A stretch of 55,629 nt of DNA from an uncultured Eubacteriales bacterium (lineage in GTDB: Bacteria; Bacillota; Clostridia; Peptostreptococcales; Anaerovoracaceae), in assembly GCA_949289445.1 (NCBI GenBank), contig CASEOD010000162.1, forward strand, positions 1 to 55,629, read 5' to 3'. The translations under genes were made by a program, and so were the position numbers. Positions 1 through 7,490 of this stretch are shown in pieces; position 1 is the stretch's first letter, and every line of letters begins with the position of its first letter. Below the pieces are notes generated by a model. It ran no database searches, had not been told where the DNA came from, and saw only the letters and a program-made list of their open reading frames with translations.

Positions 1-200
1 ATCTGATAAAATCGGCCTCACGAATCGTAGTTATTGTCAATACCTTTTGATAAAAAATTCCGCATTCTTCAATGCGAGATTTTCTCTATATTCCTTAACT
101 TAATGACATTGGTGTCTAACACGGGGTTTTCGCTTATACAAAAAGCGTACCTCACCCGTAGCGAAACGGGCGAAATACGCCTTGTCTTTCGTGATAAATT
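1..200 (-). other. Hairpin-rich non-coding edge, possible mobile-element end
   Basis: No gene can be supported here. Read leftward, the RNA would fold a nested hairpin (outer arms 145-149/176-180, inner arms 153-159/166-172, one G-U pair) and then a terminator-like hairpin at 61-76. Beyond that a frame stays open to the window edge at position 1. The arrangement resembles the leader of an insertion-sequence transposase, but no transposase residues or terminal inverted repeats are visible. A structured small RNA is an equal alternative. This is inference only. Confidence 0.25.
52..76 (-). terminator. Rho-independent terminator-like hairpin, leftward
   Basis: Six-base-pair stem CGCATT (61-66) with AATGCG (71-76), a four-base loop, then a run of six U in the leftward RNA (52-57). 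Confidence 0.5.
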
Positions 201-208
201 CAATGGTT

Positions 209-231
209 AAAAAAGCAGATCTATCTTCTGC
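209..231 (-). terminator. Terminator downstream of the HAD phosphatase gene
   Basis: Leftward RNA forms GCAGA/TCTGC (227-231 with 215-219, seven-base loop) followed directly by six U (209-214). The stem is short, so strength is uncertain. It lies about 135 bases past the HAD phosphatase stop codon and probably ends that transcript. Confidence 0.45.
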
Positions 232-365
232 CTGCCTGCTAAGATTGTTCTCCCTTTCTGCATCATTGCCAAGTTCTCTCTTTCATTAAACGGTTAGTTA
301 ATTATATCATAAAAATTTCCGCCTTCCCAGCTGTAATTAAAAGGATTTCGCTGCCTTCTGACATT

Positions 366-1196
366 CTACAGCACAAACCGTTCAATTGCCTTTGCCACGC
401 CATCCCCATCGTTGGAATCCGTAACATAGTCAGCCATTTCCCGAATCTCAGGCTCTGCGTTTGCCATAGCCACGCCGATTCCCGCCAGCTGCAGCATGGC
501 GCTGTCATTGAGACTGTCTCCCGCCGCCATCAGCTCTTCCTTGTTCACATCCAGCTTTTTCATCAGAAAACGGAGCGCTTCAGCCTTGCTTGTACTGCGG
601 CCGCCTATTTCAAAGTTGTGAATGAACGAGGTGGTGAGTGTGGTATCCGGAATCTGTTCCAGCACCGGTCTCCACCTCTCTTTATCTTCAATATACCTGA
701 AATTCAGATTGATATTTTCTATGAATTCTCTGTTTGCTAACATAAAATCAAGGATGTCCGGCACCGGATTTCTGGTTTCTCTGATATACTCAACGTCTCT
801 GAAGTCCGAACCGTTAGTCAGTACATCATCATATTCCCTGCGGTCGATATAGGCTTTTCCGTCGACAAAAGTCTCTACCGATATGCCGGCTCCCCGTATG
901 AGTCCCGCAATCTGTTCCACTGCTTCCGGAGGAATATGATCTTCATAAATGGTTTTCATGGCAGCAAGTTCTGTAATGTGAGAACCATTGGAAGTAATCA
1001 CATATTCCAGTCCGTCGATATGCAGAAGCTGATTCGGCAGAGAACTCAATGTTCTGCCGGTTGCCACCACAATATGAACGCCAAGATTCATGGCACTGTG
1101 AAAAGCCTGTACCGTTCTTCTGCTGATTTCTTTTCGGCTGTTCAGGGTAGTGCCGTCCAGATCCAGCGCCACCATTCTGATTCGTCTATCTTTCAT
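366..1196 (-). CDS. Cof-type HAD-superfamily phosphatase
   Basis: A 276-residue HAD hydrolase of the Cof/YidA group (type IIB cap), usually cytosolic phosphatases of sugar phosphates or similar small metabolites. All core motifs are visible: DLDGT with nucleophile Asp12 and Asp14, TGR at 46-48 (motif II), Lys204 (motif III) and GDSLND at 226-231 (motif IV). Length is normal for the family. The ATG follows a GAGGGACGG-type ribosome site and overlaps the end of the upstream hydrolase gene by 11 bases, so the two are translationally coupled. The substrate cannot be predicted from sequence. Confidence 0.9.
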   Translation of the reverse strand: MKDRRIRMVALDLDGTTLNSRKEISRRTVQAFHSAMNLGVHIVVATGRTLSSLPNQLLHIDGLEYVITSNGSHITELAAMKTIYEDHIPPEAVEQIAGLIRGAGISVETFVDGKAYIDRREYDDVLTNGSDFRDVEYIRETRNPVPDILDFMLANREFIENINLNFRYIEDKERWRPVLEQIPDTTLTTSFIHNFEIGGRSTSKAEALRFLMKKLDVNKEELMAAGDSLNDSAMLQLAGIGVAMANAEPEIREMADYVTDSNDGDGVAKAIERFVL

Positions 1197-1788
1197 TTCC
1201 GTCCCTCAATGCTAAAAACTCAGTGTTATAAATTCTTACCTGCTTCATGGTGCATCCCTCATCATGTCCCGGCAGAATAAAAATATCGTTCTCCCATCTG
1301 TCGATGATATCCCTGACAGAGTGTATCATATCCCGTTCGCTTCCTCCTGCCAGATCGCTTCTGCCCAAATCAGTGTCAAAGATCGTATCTCCGGTGAAAC
1401 ACACCCTGCTCTTTTCTGACATGAGACAGATACTGCCTTTCGTATGACCCGGTGTCAGAATAACCTCCAGTTTCTCTCCGTCCAAATCCAGCACTTCTCC
1501 GTCAGAAAGCATATGATCCACTCTTCCTTTGTATACAAAGGCATCTTCCCGATGCATGAAGATCGGACAGTTCAACGCATCACTGACAGCTTCTGCCGCC
1601 CCGGTATGATCGTGATGAAGGTGGGTGGCGATAACCCCCATAGCCTTCAGGTTCTTTTCTCTCACAAAATCGATAAAATTCTTCGGGGCATAGCCGGGAT
1701 CGACGATATAACATGATCCGCCCTCTTTCCGATAGATCACATAACCGTTACTCATCAGCGAACCCCCGATAAAGCGTGTGATTTTCAA
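1186..1788 (-). CDS. Metallo-beta-lactamase-fold hydrolase, glyoxalase II-like
   Basis: A 200-residue MBL-fold metallohydrolase. The di-metal site is complete: THLHHDH supplies His56, His58, Asp60 and His61, with His115 in PGHTKGS, Asp134 in FTGDT and His175 in PGHDEG. The short length without the glyoxalase II C-terminal domain fits the YcbL/GloC-like thiolesterase group, acting on S-lactoylglutathione-like or other thioesters, though the true substrate is unknown. It is first in a two-gene leftward unit with the HAD phosphatase. A later start at Met12 is possible. Confidence 0.88.
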   Translation of the reverse strand: MKITRFIGGSLMSNGYVIYRKEGGSCYIVDPGYAPKNFIDFVREKNLKAMGVIATHLHHDHTGAAEAVSDALNCPIFMHREDAFVYKGRVDHMLSDGEVLDLDGEKLEVILTPGHTKGSICLMSEKSRVCFTGDTIFDTDLGRSDLAGGSERDMIHSVRDIIDRWENDIFILPGHDEGCTMKQVRIYNTEFLALRDGNER

Positions 1789-1959
1789 AGCGGTCTGCTC
1801 CTTTCCCGCAGACGTCGTCTGCCGCTTTCTTTCTCATAGTAATATTATACCAAAACCTCTTGCAAATTCAAATGTTTTGAATTAGAATATGGTAGTACAA
1901 TCTGAGACAGTATTTTCAATTGAAATTACAAATATATCATTAAGAGGAACTGAGACATT

Positions 1960-3309
1960 ATGATAAAAATAGTTATTGTGGGCGCAGGAAAACTTGGCGT
2001 TCGTGTGGCCGCTGCTCTCCAGGACGGAGATTATGCCGTAACAATTATTGATAAAGAAGACTCAGTACTGCAGAAGCTTTCTTCACAGCTTGATGTTCTC
2101 ACCGTTAATGCCGATGCGAAGAATATCAGCGTACTGAAAAATATAGACATCAGTCGTTGCAACTATCTTCTGGCAGTAACAGACAATGACGAGACAAATA
2201 TCATCATTGCCTCCTTTGCCAAGAAACTGGGCTGCAGACGGGTAATCGCCAGAGTCAGGGAGCCGGAACATATGAATCAGCTGGGTTTTATCAAAGAAAC
2301 CATGGGCATCGATTCTATTGTCAATCCTGACCTTGCCATCACCAGAGAAATCTACAAATATCTGGCAGAAAAATACACCCTAAGTAACGGTATTTTTACC
2401 AGCGGGAAAATCTCCCTTATTGAATTTTCGGTAAAACGTTATCCAAAGCTGGCAGGCCTTGCTATCCATTCAGTCAAGGACGTTCTGCCTAATATGCTCA
2501 TCGCCGCTATTTCCAGAAACGGCAAGGTAATCATCCCTCACGGAGATGACCAGATCCGTTCCACCGACTCCCTTTATGTGGTGGGAGAAAAAGAACAGAT
2601 TATCGCATTGAACAAGAAGGTTCATGTACGCGGAAAATACACCAATCTTCAGAAGGTCATGATTATCGGCGGCGGTAAAACCGGTTTTTATCTGGCTGAA
2701 ATGCTGTCGGAATTCGGTGCGGCAGTCAAACTGATCGAAAGCAACAAGGAGCGCTGCCATTATCTGTCCACTCATCTGAACAATGTAATGGTTCTTCACA
2801 ACAACGGTACCGATCTTTCTCTGCTGGAAGAGGAAAACCTGGATGAGATGGATGCTTTTGTCACATGTACCGGCTATGATGAAGAAAATCTGCTGCTGGC
2901 GCTGACGGCAAAGCAGCACGGTGTAGAGGATGTTATCTCCAAGGTCAGTCACGAGAACTACAAAAACCTGATTGAACGGATGGGTGTGGACATGGTTTTA
3001 AATCCGCTGGACATTACTGCCAGCAATATTCTCCGTTTTGTTCAGGGAGACAAGACAATCATCTCCTCTCTGCTGCTACAGGGACAGGCTGAAATTATGG
3101 AAATTGTGGCTCATTCTCATATGAAGATGCTGAATGTGCCTCTTTCCAAACTGAATCTGCCGGAAGGCGTGCTGATTGCGGCAATTCACAGAGGTCAGCA
3201 GGTCATCATTCCAAACGGCGATACAGAAATCAAATGGAACGACAGAGTTATCATCCTGTGTCTCCTTTCTGAGATCGGAGATATTGAAAAACTATTAAAA
3301 AACAAGTAG
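1960..3309 (+). CDS. trkA: Trk potassium uptake regulatory subunit TrkA
   Basis: Cytosolic peripheral subunit of the Trk/Ktr potassium transporter, 449 residues as expected for the duplicated TrkA form: RCK-N, RCK-C, RCK-N, RCK-C. The first nucleotide-binding loop is GAGKLG (8-13), with the acidic residue ending the second strand in IIDKED. The second half begins near residue 230 with IIGGGKTG. It senses NAD(H)/ATP and gates TrkH. A trkH gene follows 9 bases later, so they are one operon. A ribosome site AGAGGA lies 11 bases before the ATG. Confidence 0.95.
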   Translation: MIKIVIVGAGKLGVRVAAALQDGDYAVTIIDKEDSVLQKLSSQLDVLTVNADAKNISVLKNIDISRCNYLLAVTDNDETNIIIASFAKKLGCRRVIARVREPEHMNQLGFIKETMGIDSIVNPDLAITREIYKYLAEKYTLSNGIFTSGKISLIEFSVKRYPKLAGLAIHSVKDVLPNMLIAAISRNGKVIIPHGDDQIRSTDSLYVVGEKEQIIALNKKVHVRGKYTNLQKVMIIGGGKTGFYLAEMLSEFGAAVKLIESNKERCHYLSTHLNNVMVLHNNGTDLSLLEEENLDEMDAFVTCTGYDEENLLLALTAKQHGVEDVISKVSHENYKNLIERMGVDMVLNPLDITASNILRFVQGDKTIISSLLLQGQAEIMEIVAHSHMKMLNVPLSKLNLPEGVLIAAIHRGQQVIIPNGDTEIKWNDRVIILCLLSEIGDIEKLLKNK

Positions 3310-3318
3310 GAGCTTCAC

Positions 3319-4785
3319 ATGACAGTCAATTTTAACGGAGTCAGCAGAATGTTGGGAATGCTGCTTTTAGTGCTGGGATTCTGCATGGTGCCTTCTTTGA
3401 TCGTCGCAGTAATTTACCACGAAACGGCAGCAGCAAGCAGCTTTCTTTTAACCATAATTCCCTGCGTCATTCTGGGATTCATAAGTGTCAAAGTATTTCG
3501 CCCTTCTCTGATGCGACTGAAGATCAGAGACGGGTTTCTTATTGTATCTTTATGCTGGCTGGTCGCATCTCTCATCGGTGCTTTCCCCCTGAGCTTTTCA
3601 GGTGCTATCCCCCGGTATATCGATGCTTTTTTTGAGGTCTGCTCAGGATTTTCCACCACAGGCTCCACCATACTGGCCGACATTGAGCCACTCCCCAAAT
3701 CCATTCTGTTCTGGCGTTCTTTTACTCACTGGCTGGGCGGCATGGGAATTATCGTTTTTGCCATGGCTCTGCTGCCTTCTGTCGGTGTAGGCGGTCAGAT
3801 CATTGCCAGTGCGGAAACACCGGGACCGACGCTGGATAAAATCTCCCCAAGATTTTCTGATACGGCTAAAAATCTGTATCTGGTATATCTGCTTCTGACT
3901 GTCATCGAAACAGTCCTGCTTCTTCTTGGCGGAATGAATCTCTATGATTCTCTGGTACATACATTCGGAACCGTTGGAACCGGCGGATTTTCACCGTACA
4001 ACTCCAGTATCGCACAATTTACAAATCCATATCTGCACTGGGTCATCATTATCTTCATGATGCTTTGCGGTGTCAATTTCAACCTGTATTTCAGTCTGGC
4101 AAAAAACGGTCTCAGAAATGTCCTGCAGGATTCCGAGCTGAAACTGTACCTGCTCATCATCACCAGTGTATCTCTTCTCGGTACAGTCAGTCTTTTGGCC
4201 AACAATGTCTACAACAGTGCGGGGGATGCTCTTCGTGACTCCACCTTCCAGGCGGTTTCGATCATCACCACCACCGGCTATGCTACTGCAGACTATGACA
4301 TCTGGCCGACTTTCAACAAGATGCTGATCTTTCTGCTGATGCTGACCGGCGCCTGCTCCTCTTCCACAGGAGGAGGTATTAAAATGATACGAATTCTGAT
4401 CGCACTGAAACTGGTTCGCCGCGGAGTTTCTCTGAAGCTGCATCCGAACAGAATCATCTCGATTACCATCAACAAAAAAGAGATCCCGCAGGAAGTGGTT
4501 ACCAATGTAGCCAACTTCATTTTCTTCTATATTTTCGTAGTGTTTGCCGGTTCCCTGCTCATCTCCCTTAACGGATTTGATCTGGTCACCACCCTCTCTT
4601 CGGTGCTGACCTGTGTGGGCAATATCGGTCCCGGATTTAATCTTGTGGGACCGACACTGAATTTTTCTGTCTTCAGTGACTTTTCAAAATTCATTCTGTC
4701 ACTGCTGATGATTGCGGGAAGGCTGGAACTGTTTACATTCTTCATGCTCTTCTCACCACACTACTGGAACGCCAATAAGGCATAA
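3319..4785 (+). CDS. trkH: Trk potassium channel subunit TrkH, copy 1
   Basis: Membrane pore subunit of the Trk potassium uptake system, 488 residues. It has the four M1-P-M2 repeats typical of the SKT family. Each pore loop keeps its filter glycine: STTGST near 115, TVGTGG near 220, TTTGYA near 320 and CVGNIGP near 432. The gene is translated from AGGAG six bases before the ATG and follows trkA by 9 bases, so the gating subunit and pore are co-expressed. Length and topology are standard. Confidence 0.95.
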   Translation: MTVNFNGVSRMLGMLLLVLGFCMVPSLIVAVIYHETAAASSFLLTIIPCVILGFISVKVFRPSLMRLKIRDGFLIVSLCWLVASLIGAFPLSFSGAIPRYIDAFFEVCSGFSTTGSTILADIEPLPKSILFWRSFTHWLGGMGIIVFAMALLPSVGVGGQIIASAETPGPTLDKISPRFSDTAKNLYLVYLLLTVIETVLLLLGGMNLYDSLVHTFGTVGTGGFSPYNSSIAQFTNPYLHWVIIIFMMLCGVNFNLYFSLAKNGLRNVLQDSELKLYLLIITSVSLLGTVSLLANNVYNSAGDALRDSTFQAVSIITTTGYATADYDIWPTFNKMLIFLLMLTGACSSSTGGGIKMIRILIALKLVRRGVSLKLHPNRIISITINKKEIPQEVVTNVANFIFFYIFVVFAGSLLISLNGFDLVTTLSSVLTCVGNIGPGFNLVGPTLNFSVFSDFSKFILSLLMIAGRLELFTFFMLFSPHYWNANKA

Positions 4786-4915
4786 AAAATATACTGCTTA
4801 AGCCATTGCCTGAAAAAGGCAAGAGATCTGCCGGAAAAATTTCCGTCTGCAGGCTTTAAAAGAAAAACCCATTGTTATTATGGAAAGTTAATGGATTAAA
4901 GGACGATAAGATAAA
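4786..4915 (+). other. Structured spacer between the two trkH genes, candidate cis-regulatory RNA
   Basis: This spacer can fold as a three-way junction: closing arms AAGCC (4800-4804) and GGCTT (4852-4856), one hairpin TTGCC/GGCAA (4806-4810 with 4818-4822) and a second CGGAAA/TTTCCG region (4832-4845). It does not match riboswitch consensus sequences I know (ydaO c-di-AMP, M-box, purine, fluoride). It ends before the weak ribosome site of the second trkH. It could control that gene separately from trkA-trkH, or simply be a processing site. Confidence 0.35.
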
Positions 4916-6382
4916 ATGAATTATAATATTCGAGTAATTTTAAGGACAATTTCAGTAGTTCTGCTATTTGAGGGCGTAGCCATGCTTTTTTCTGTATTCT
5001 GCGCCGTCTACTACCACGAAAAAAACGCAGCCTCGGCCCTTTTTCTCACATCGCTTTTCTGCATCTGCATCGGTCTTGGGGTTTATAAGAATCTGCCTTA
5101 TTATACGTTGAAAATCAAACTTCGGGAAAGTTTTTTTACCGCTTTTCTATGCTGGTTTATTGTAAGTCTGGTGGGAACACTGCCCTTTCTCCTTTCAGGA
5201 AACGGCTATTCATTTGCAGACTGCCTCTTTGAATCCGTTTCGGGATGGACCACTACAGGTGCCTGGGCAATTGATCTCAACACCATGCCCCGTTCCCTGA
5301 TCCTGTGGAAAGCTACCACCAACTGGCTGGGAGGCATGGGTCTTCTGCTGCTGACGATTTCTCTTTTCCCGGTTCTGGGTGCAGAAGGTCTGAAAATGGC
5401 ATCTGCCGAGGTTCCCGGTCCCAGATTTGAAAAGATAGCGGCCAGAATCAGCGATACTGCAAAAATCATCTATATCATCTATATCTCTATGACCGTCATT
5501 GAATTTCTGCTGCTGCTGCCAAGCGGACTGACTCCTTTTGAATCACTGATCAACACTATGTCCACCATCAGTACCGCAGGGGTATTCAATCTGAATAATG
5601 ACGTCATTTTGAATTTTTCGCCTTATGTCAAAACGATATTCACGATATTTTCCATTGCCGGTTCAGTGAACTTCTTTATGTATTTCTATCTCTTTCAGAG
5701 AAAATGGAAACGTGCCTTCGGAAATATCGAAATTCTGACATATCTGGGCCTTCTTGCCGGTGCTTCCGTTGTAATTGCTCTGTCCCTGTATTTCGGTGGA
5801 TACTACAGTTCAATTCTGGGTGCTCTGGGGGATGCTTTTGCCCAGGCTGTCGCTTTTGGTTCCACTTCCGGATATGAGATCAGCAATATCAATCTGTGGC
5901 CTACTTCCGCAAAGATGATTCTGCTTATTCTTGTTCTCATCGGTGGCTGTGCCAATTCCACCAGCGGCTCTATAAAAGTTATCCGTTTCATCATCTACTT
6001 TAAGCTGATTTTCCGTGGTATCTACAAGCGTATTCATCCGCGGGCCGTCAAACCGGTTATGATTCAGGGAAATCCTGTATCTGCTGCGGTTGTTTCTTCT
6101 GTGGCAGGATTTGTACTGCTGTATTTTGCAGTACTGGTTTTCTCATGTCTGGTCTTCTCTCTGGAAAATCTGGATATGGAAACCACCTTTTCCACGGCCG
6201 TAGCCTGCATTACAAATAACGGTACGGCTTTCGGCGAGCTGGCCGGCGGTAATTTCAGCTTTTTCTCCGGTTTTGGCAAATTCTGCGCAGCAGTGCTGAT
6301 GATGGCAGGCAGACTTGAGCTTTACGCTATCATTCTGCTTTTCTCAAGAACTTTCTGGTTTCCTGACAGAGTAAACTCCTGA
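4916..6382 (+). CDS. TrkH-family potassium transporter subunit, copy 2
   Basis: A second 488-residue TrkH/KtrB-type pore protein, clearly paralogous to the preceding one (same M1-P-M2 fourfold layout and conserved NWLGGMG after the first loop). Filter glycines remain in all loops: TTTGAW, STAGVF, STSGYE and NNGTAF. Loops 2 and 4 differ from copy 1 (STAG instead of TVGTG, and NNG instead of VGN), so ion preference or affinity may differ. It has no TrkA of its own and presumably shares the one upstream. AAAGGA lies somewhat far before the ATG. Confidence 0.9.
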   Translation: MNYNIRVILRTISVVLLFEGVAMLFSVFCAVYYHEKNAASALFLTSLFCICIGLGVYKNLPYYTLKIKLRESFFTAFLCWFIVSLVGTLPFLLSGNGYSFADCLFESVSGWTTTGAWAIDLNTMPRSLILWKATTNWLGGMGLLLLTISLFPVLGAEGLKMASAEVPGPRFEKIAARISDTAKIIYIIYISMTVIEFLLLLPSGLTPFESLINTMSTISTAGVFNLNNDVILNFSPYVKTIFTIFSIAGSVNFFMYFYLFQRKWKRAFGNIEILTYLGLLAGASVVIALSLYFGGYYSSILGALGDAFAQAVAFGSTSGYEISNINLWPTSAKMILLILVLIGGCANSTSGSIKVIRFIIYFKLIFRGIYKRIHPRAVKPVMIQGNPVSAAVVSSVAGFVLLYFAVLVFSCLVFSLENLDMETTFSTAVACITNNGTAFGELAGGNFSFFSGFGKFCAAVLMMAGRLELYAIILLFSRTFWFPDRVNS

Positions 6383-6402
6383 TAAAGTCCTCAAACTTTA
6401 TC
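6381..6402. repeat. Inverted repeat between trkH copy 2 and the CBS gene
   Basis: GATAAAGT (6381-6388) pairs with ACTTTATC (6395-6402) across a six-base loop, overlapping the trkH stop. No U-run follows, so it is more likely an mRNA stability or processing element than a terminator. Confidence 0.4.
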
Positions 6403-6459
6403 GTCTTCCGGCTAATAAAATTTCTTTCTGTGGAAATCCTACTGTCGGGAGGCATTACA

Positions 6460-6912
6460 ATGATAGTAAAAGAGCTCATGTCAACCAGTGTAAGTTTCGT
6501 CAAAGCTGACGGAACGGTAGCCGACGCTGTGGCACTGATGAAAAAATATGATATCGGCTTTGTCCCTGTCTGTGACAATAAAGGCTGTCTTATCGGACTT
6601 GTCACCGATCGCGACATTGTGCTCAGGGCACTGACAGAAGAAAGCACCGAAAAACAGCAGAACTCTCACTTCGAATCCATAGACCGAATTCCCATCAGCC
6701 ATGTTATGACCACCGACGTGGTCACCGTAACAGCGGACAAAAATATTCACGATGCGGCACTGCTTTTTTCTAAAAAGGGAGTCCGGAGACTGCCTGTCCT
6801 GGAAAACGGCCGTCTTGCAGGAGTGCTTTCTCTTTCTGATCTGGCCAGAAAAAGAGTTTTTCTGGCTGAAATTGGTGATATTATGAACAGTATCACGAAA
6901 AGATTCACATAA
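6460..6912 (+). CDS. CBS-domain pair protein
   Basis: A 150-residue stand-alone Bateman module: two CBS repeats, each with the characteristic GLVTDRDI- or GVLSLSDL-type ending (near residues 45-55 and 120-130). Such proteins bind adenine nucleotides, including ATP, AMP or c-di-AMP, and act as cytosolic sensors. The ATG at 6460 is preferred to the upstream GTG because GGGAGG lies seven bases before it and the CBS sequence begins at once. It is 77 bases after trkH copy 2 in the same direction. A role in sensing energy or nucleotides for potassium uptake is an inference from position. Confidence 0.85.
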   Translation: MIVKELMSTSVSFVKADGTVADAVALMKKYDIGFVPVCDNKGCLIGLVTDRDIVLRALTEESTEKQQNSHFESIDRIPISHVMTTDVVTVTADKNIHDAALLFSKKGVRRLPVLENGRLAGVLSLSDLARKRVFLAEIGDIMNSITKRFT

Positions 6913-6939
6913 TCATCACTTTTCTAAGTAAATTTTCCG

Positions 6940-6968
6940 TTGCATTGTTTAGCTAATTGTTTTAATAT
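6940..6968 (+). promoter_or_regulatory. Sigma-A-type promoter for the PadR gene
   Basis: TTGCAT (6940-6945), a 17-base spacer and TAATAT (6963-6968), with the ribosome site and ATG 25 bases further on. Confidence 0.5.
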
Positions 6969-6993
6969 ATAAAGTAGAAAGGAATGATGCAAT

Positions 6994-7341
6994 ATGACAC
7001 AGAGAAACAAAAACAAGAGTAATTTTAAAAAAGGCTCAGTAGAAATGCTGTTACTTCATCTCCTCAAATCGGAGGGGGACTGTTACGGCTATCAGCTTTC
7101 GCAACTGATCAATCAGAGATCGGAAGGCGTGCTTGTAATTCCGGAAGGATCCATGTATCCAACCCTTTACAAACTTATTGACAACGAATATATCACCGAC
7201 TACAAGAAAACCGTAGGCAAAAGAATGACCCGCGTGTACTATCACCTTGAACCTGCCGGTGAAAAGCGTCTGGAGGAACTGGTAGAGGACTACATCGAGG
7301 TTGCAAAGGCAATCGAAACGATTATGGAACTCAACAAATAA
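6994..7341 (+). CDS. PadR-family transcriptional regulator
   Basis: A 115-residue PadR protein. It has the family N-terminus (GSVEMLLLHLL), the winged-helix signature YGYQLSQLI near residues 32-40, EGSMYPTLYKL near 51-61 and a short C-terminal dimerisation helix. PadR proteins repress genes such as exporters or stress functions, often their neighbours, upon ligand binding. No obvious target gene is adjacent: it stands alone between its own promoter and terminator. The start follows AAAGGA. The ligand is unknown. Confidence 0.9.
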   Translation: MTQRNKNKSNFKKGSVEMLLLHLLKSEGDCYGYQLSQLINQRSEGVLVIPEGSMYPTLYKLIDNEYITDYKKTVGKRMTRVYYHLEPAGEKRLEELVEDYIEVAKAIETIMELNK

Positions 7342-7364
7342 AATCACAGCATTACAGAAAACAG

Positions 7365-7406
7365 GGACTGCTGCATTGACAAAAAACGTCAGGGCGCAGT
7401 CCTTTT
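7365..7406 (+). terminator. Terminator of the PadR gene
   Basis: GGACTGC (7365-7371) pairs with GCAGTCC (7396-7402), with an inner TGAC/GTCA hairpin, followed by TTTT. It faces the ileS terminator. Confidence 0.8.
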
Positions 7407-7416
7407 CTCATGGACG

Positions 7417-7446
7417 AAAACGCCCGCAAAGCAAATCTCTGCGGGC
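7417..7446 (-). terminator. Terminator of ileS
   Basis: Leftward RNA: GCCCGCA/TGCGGGC, arms 7440-7446 and 7422-7428, 11-base loop, then GUUUU. Confidence 0.8.
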
Positions 7447-7490
7447 ATAATCCATCAAATATTCAGTTTCAAACGATCAACAGTCTGTTA

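Noticed and set aside
4786..4915. ydaO-type c-di-AMP riboswitch before the second trkH
   Set aside because: The spacer is too short and lacks the conserved ydaO sequence blocks; only a generic three-way junction can be drawn.
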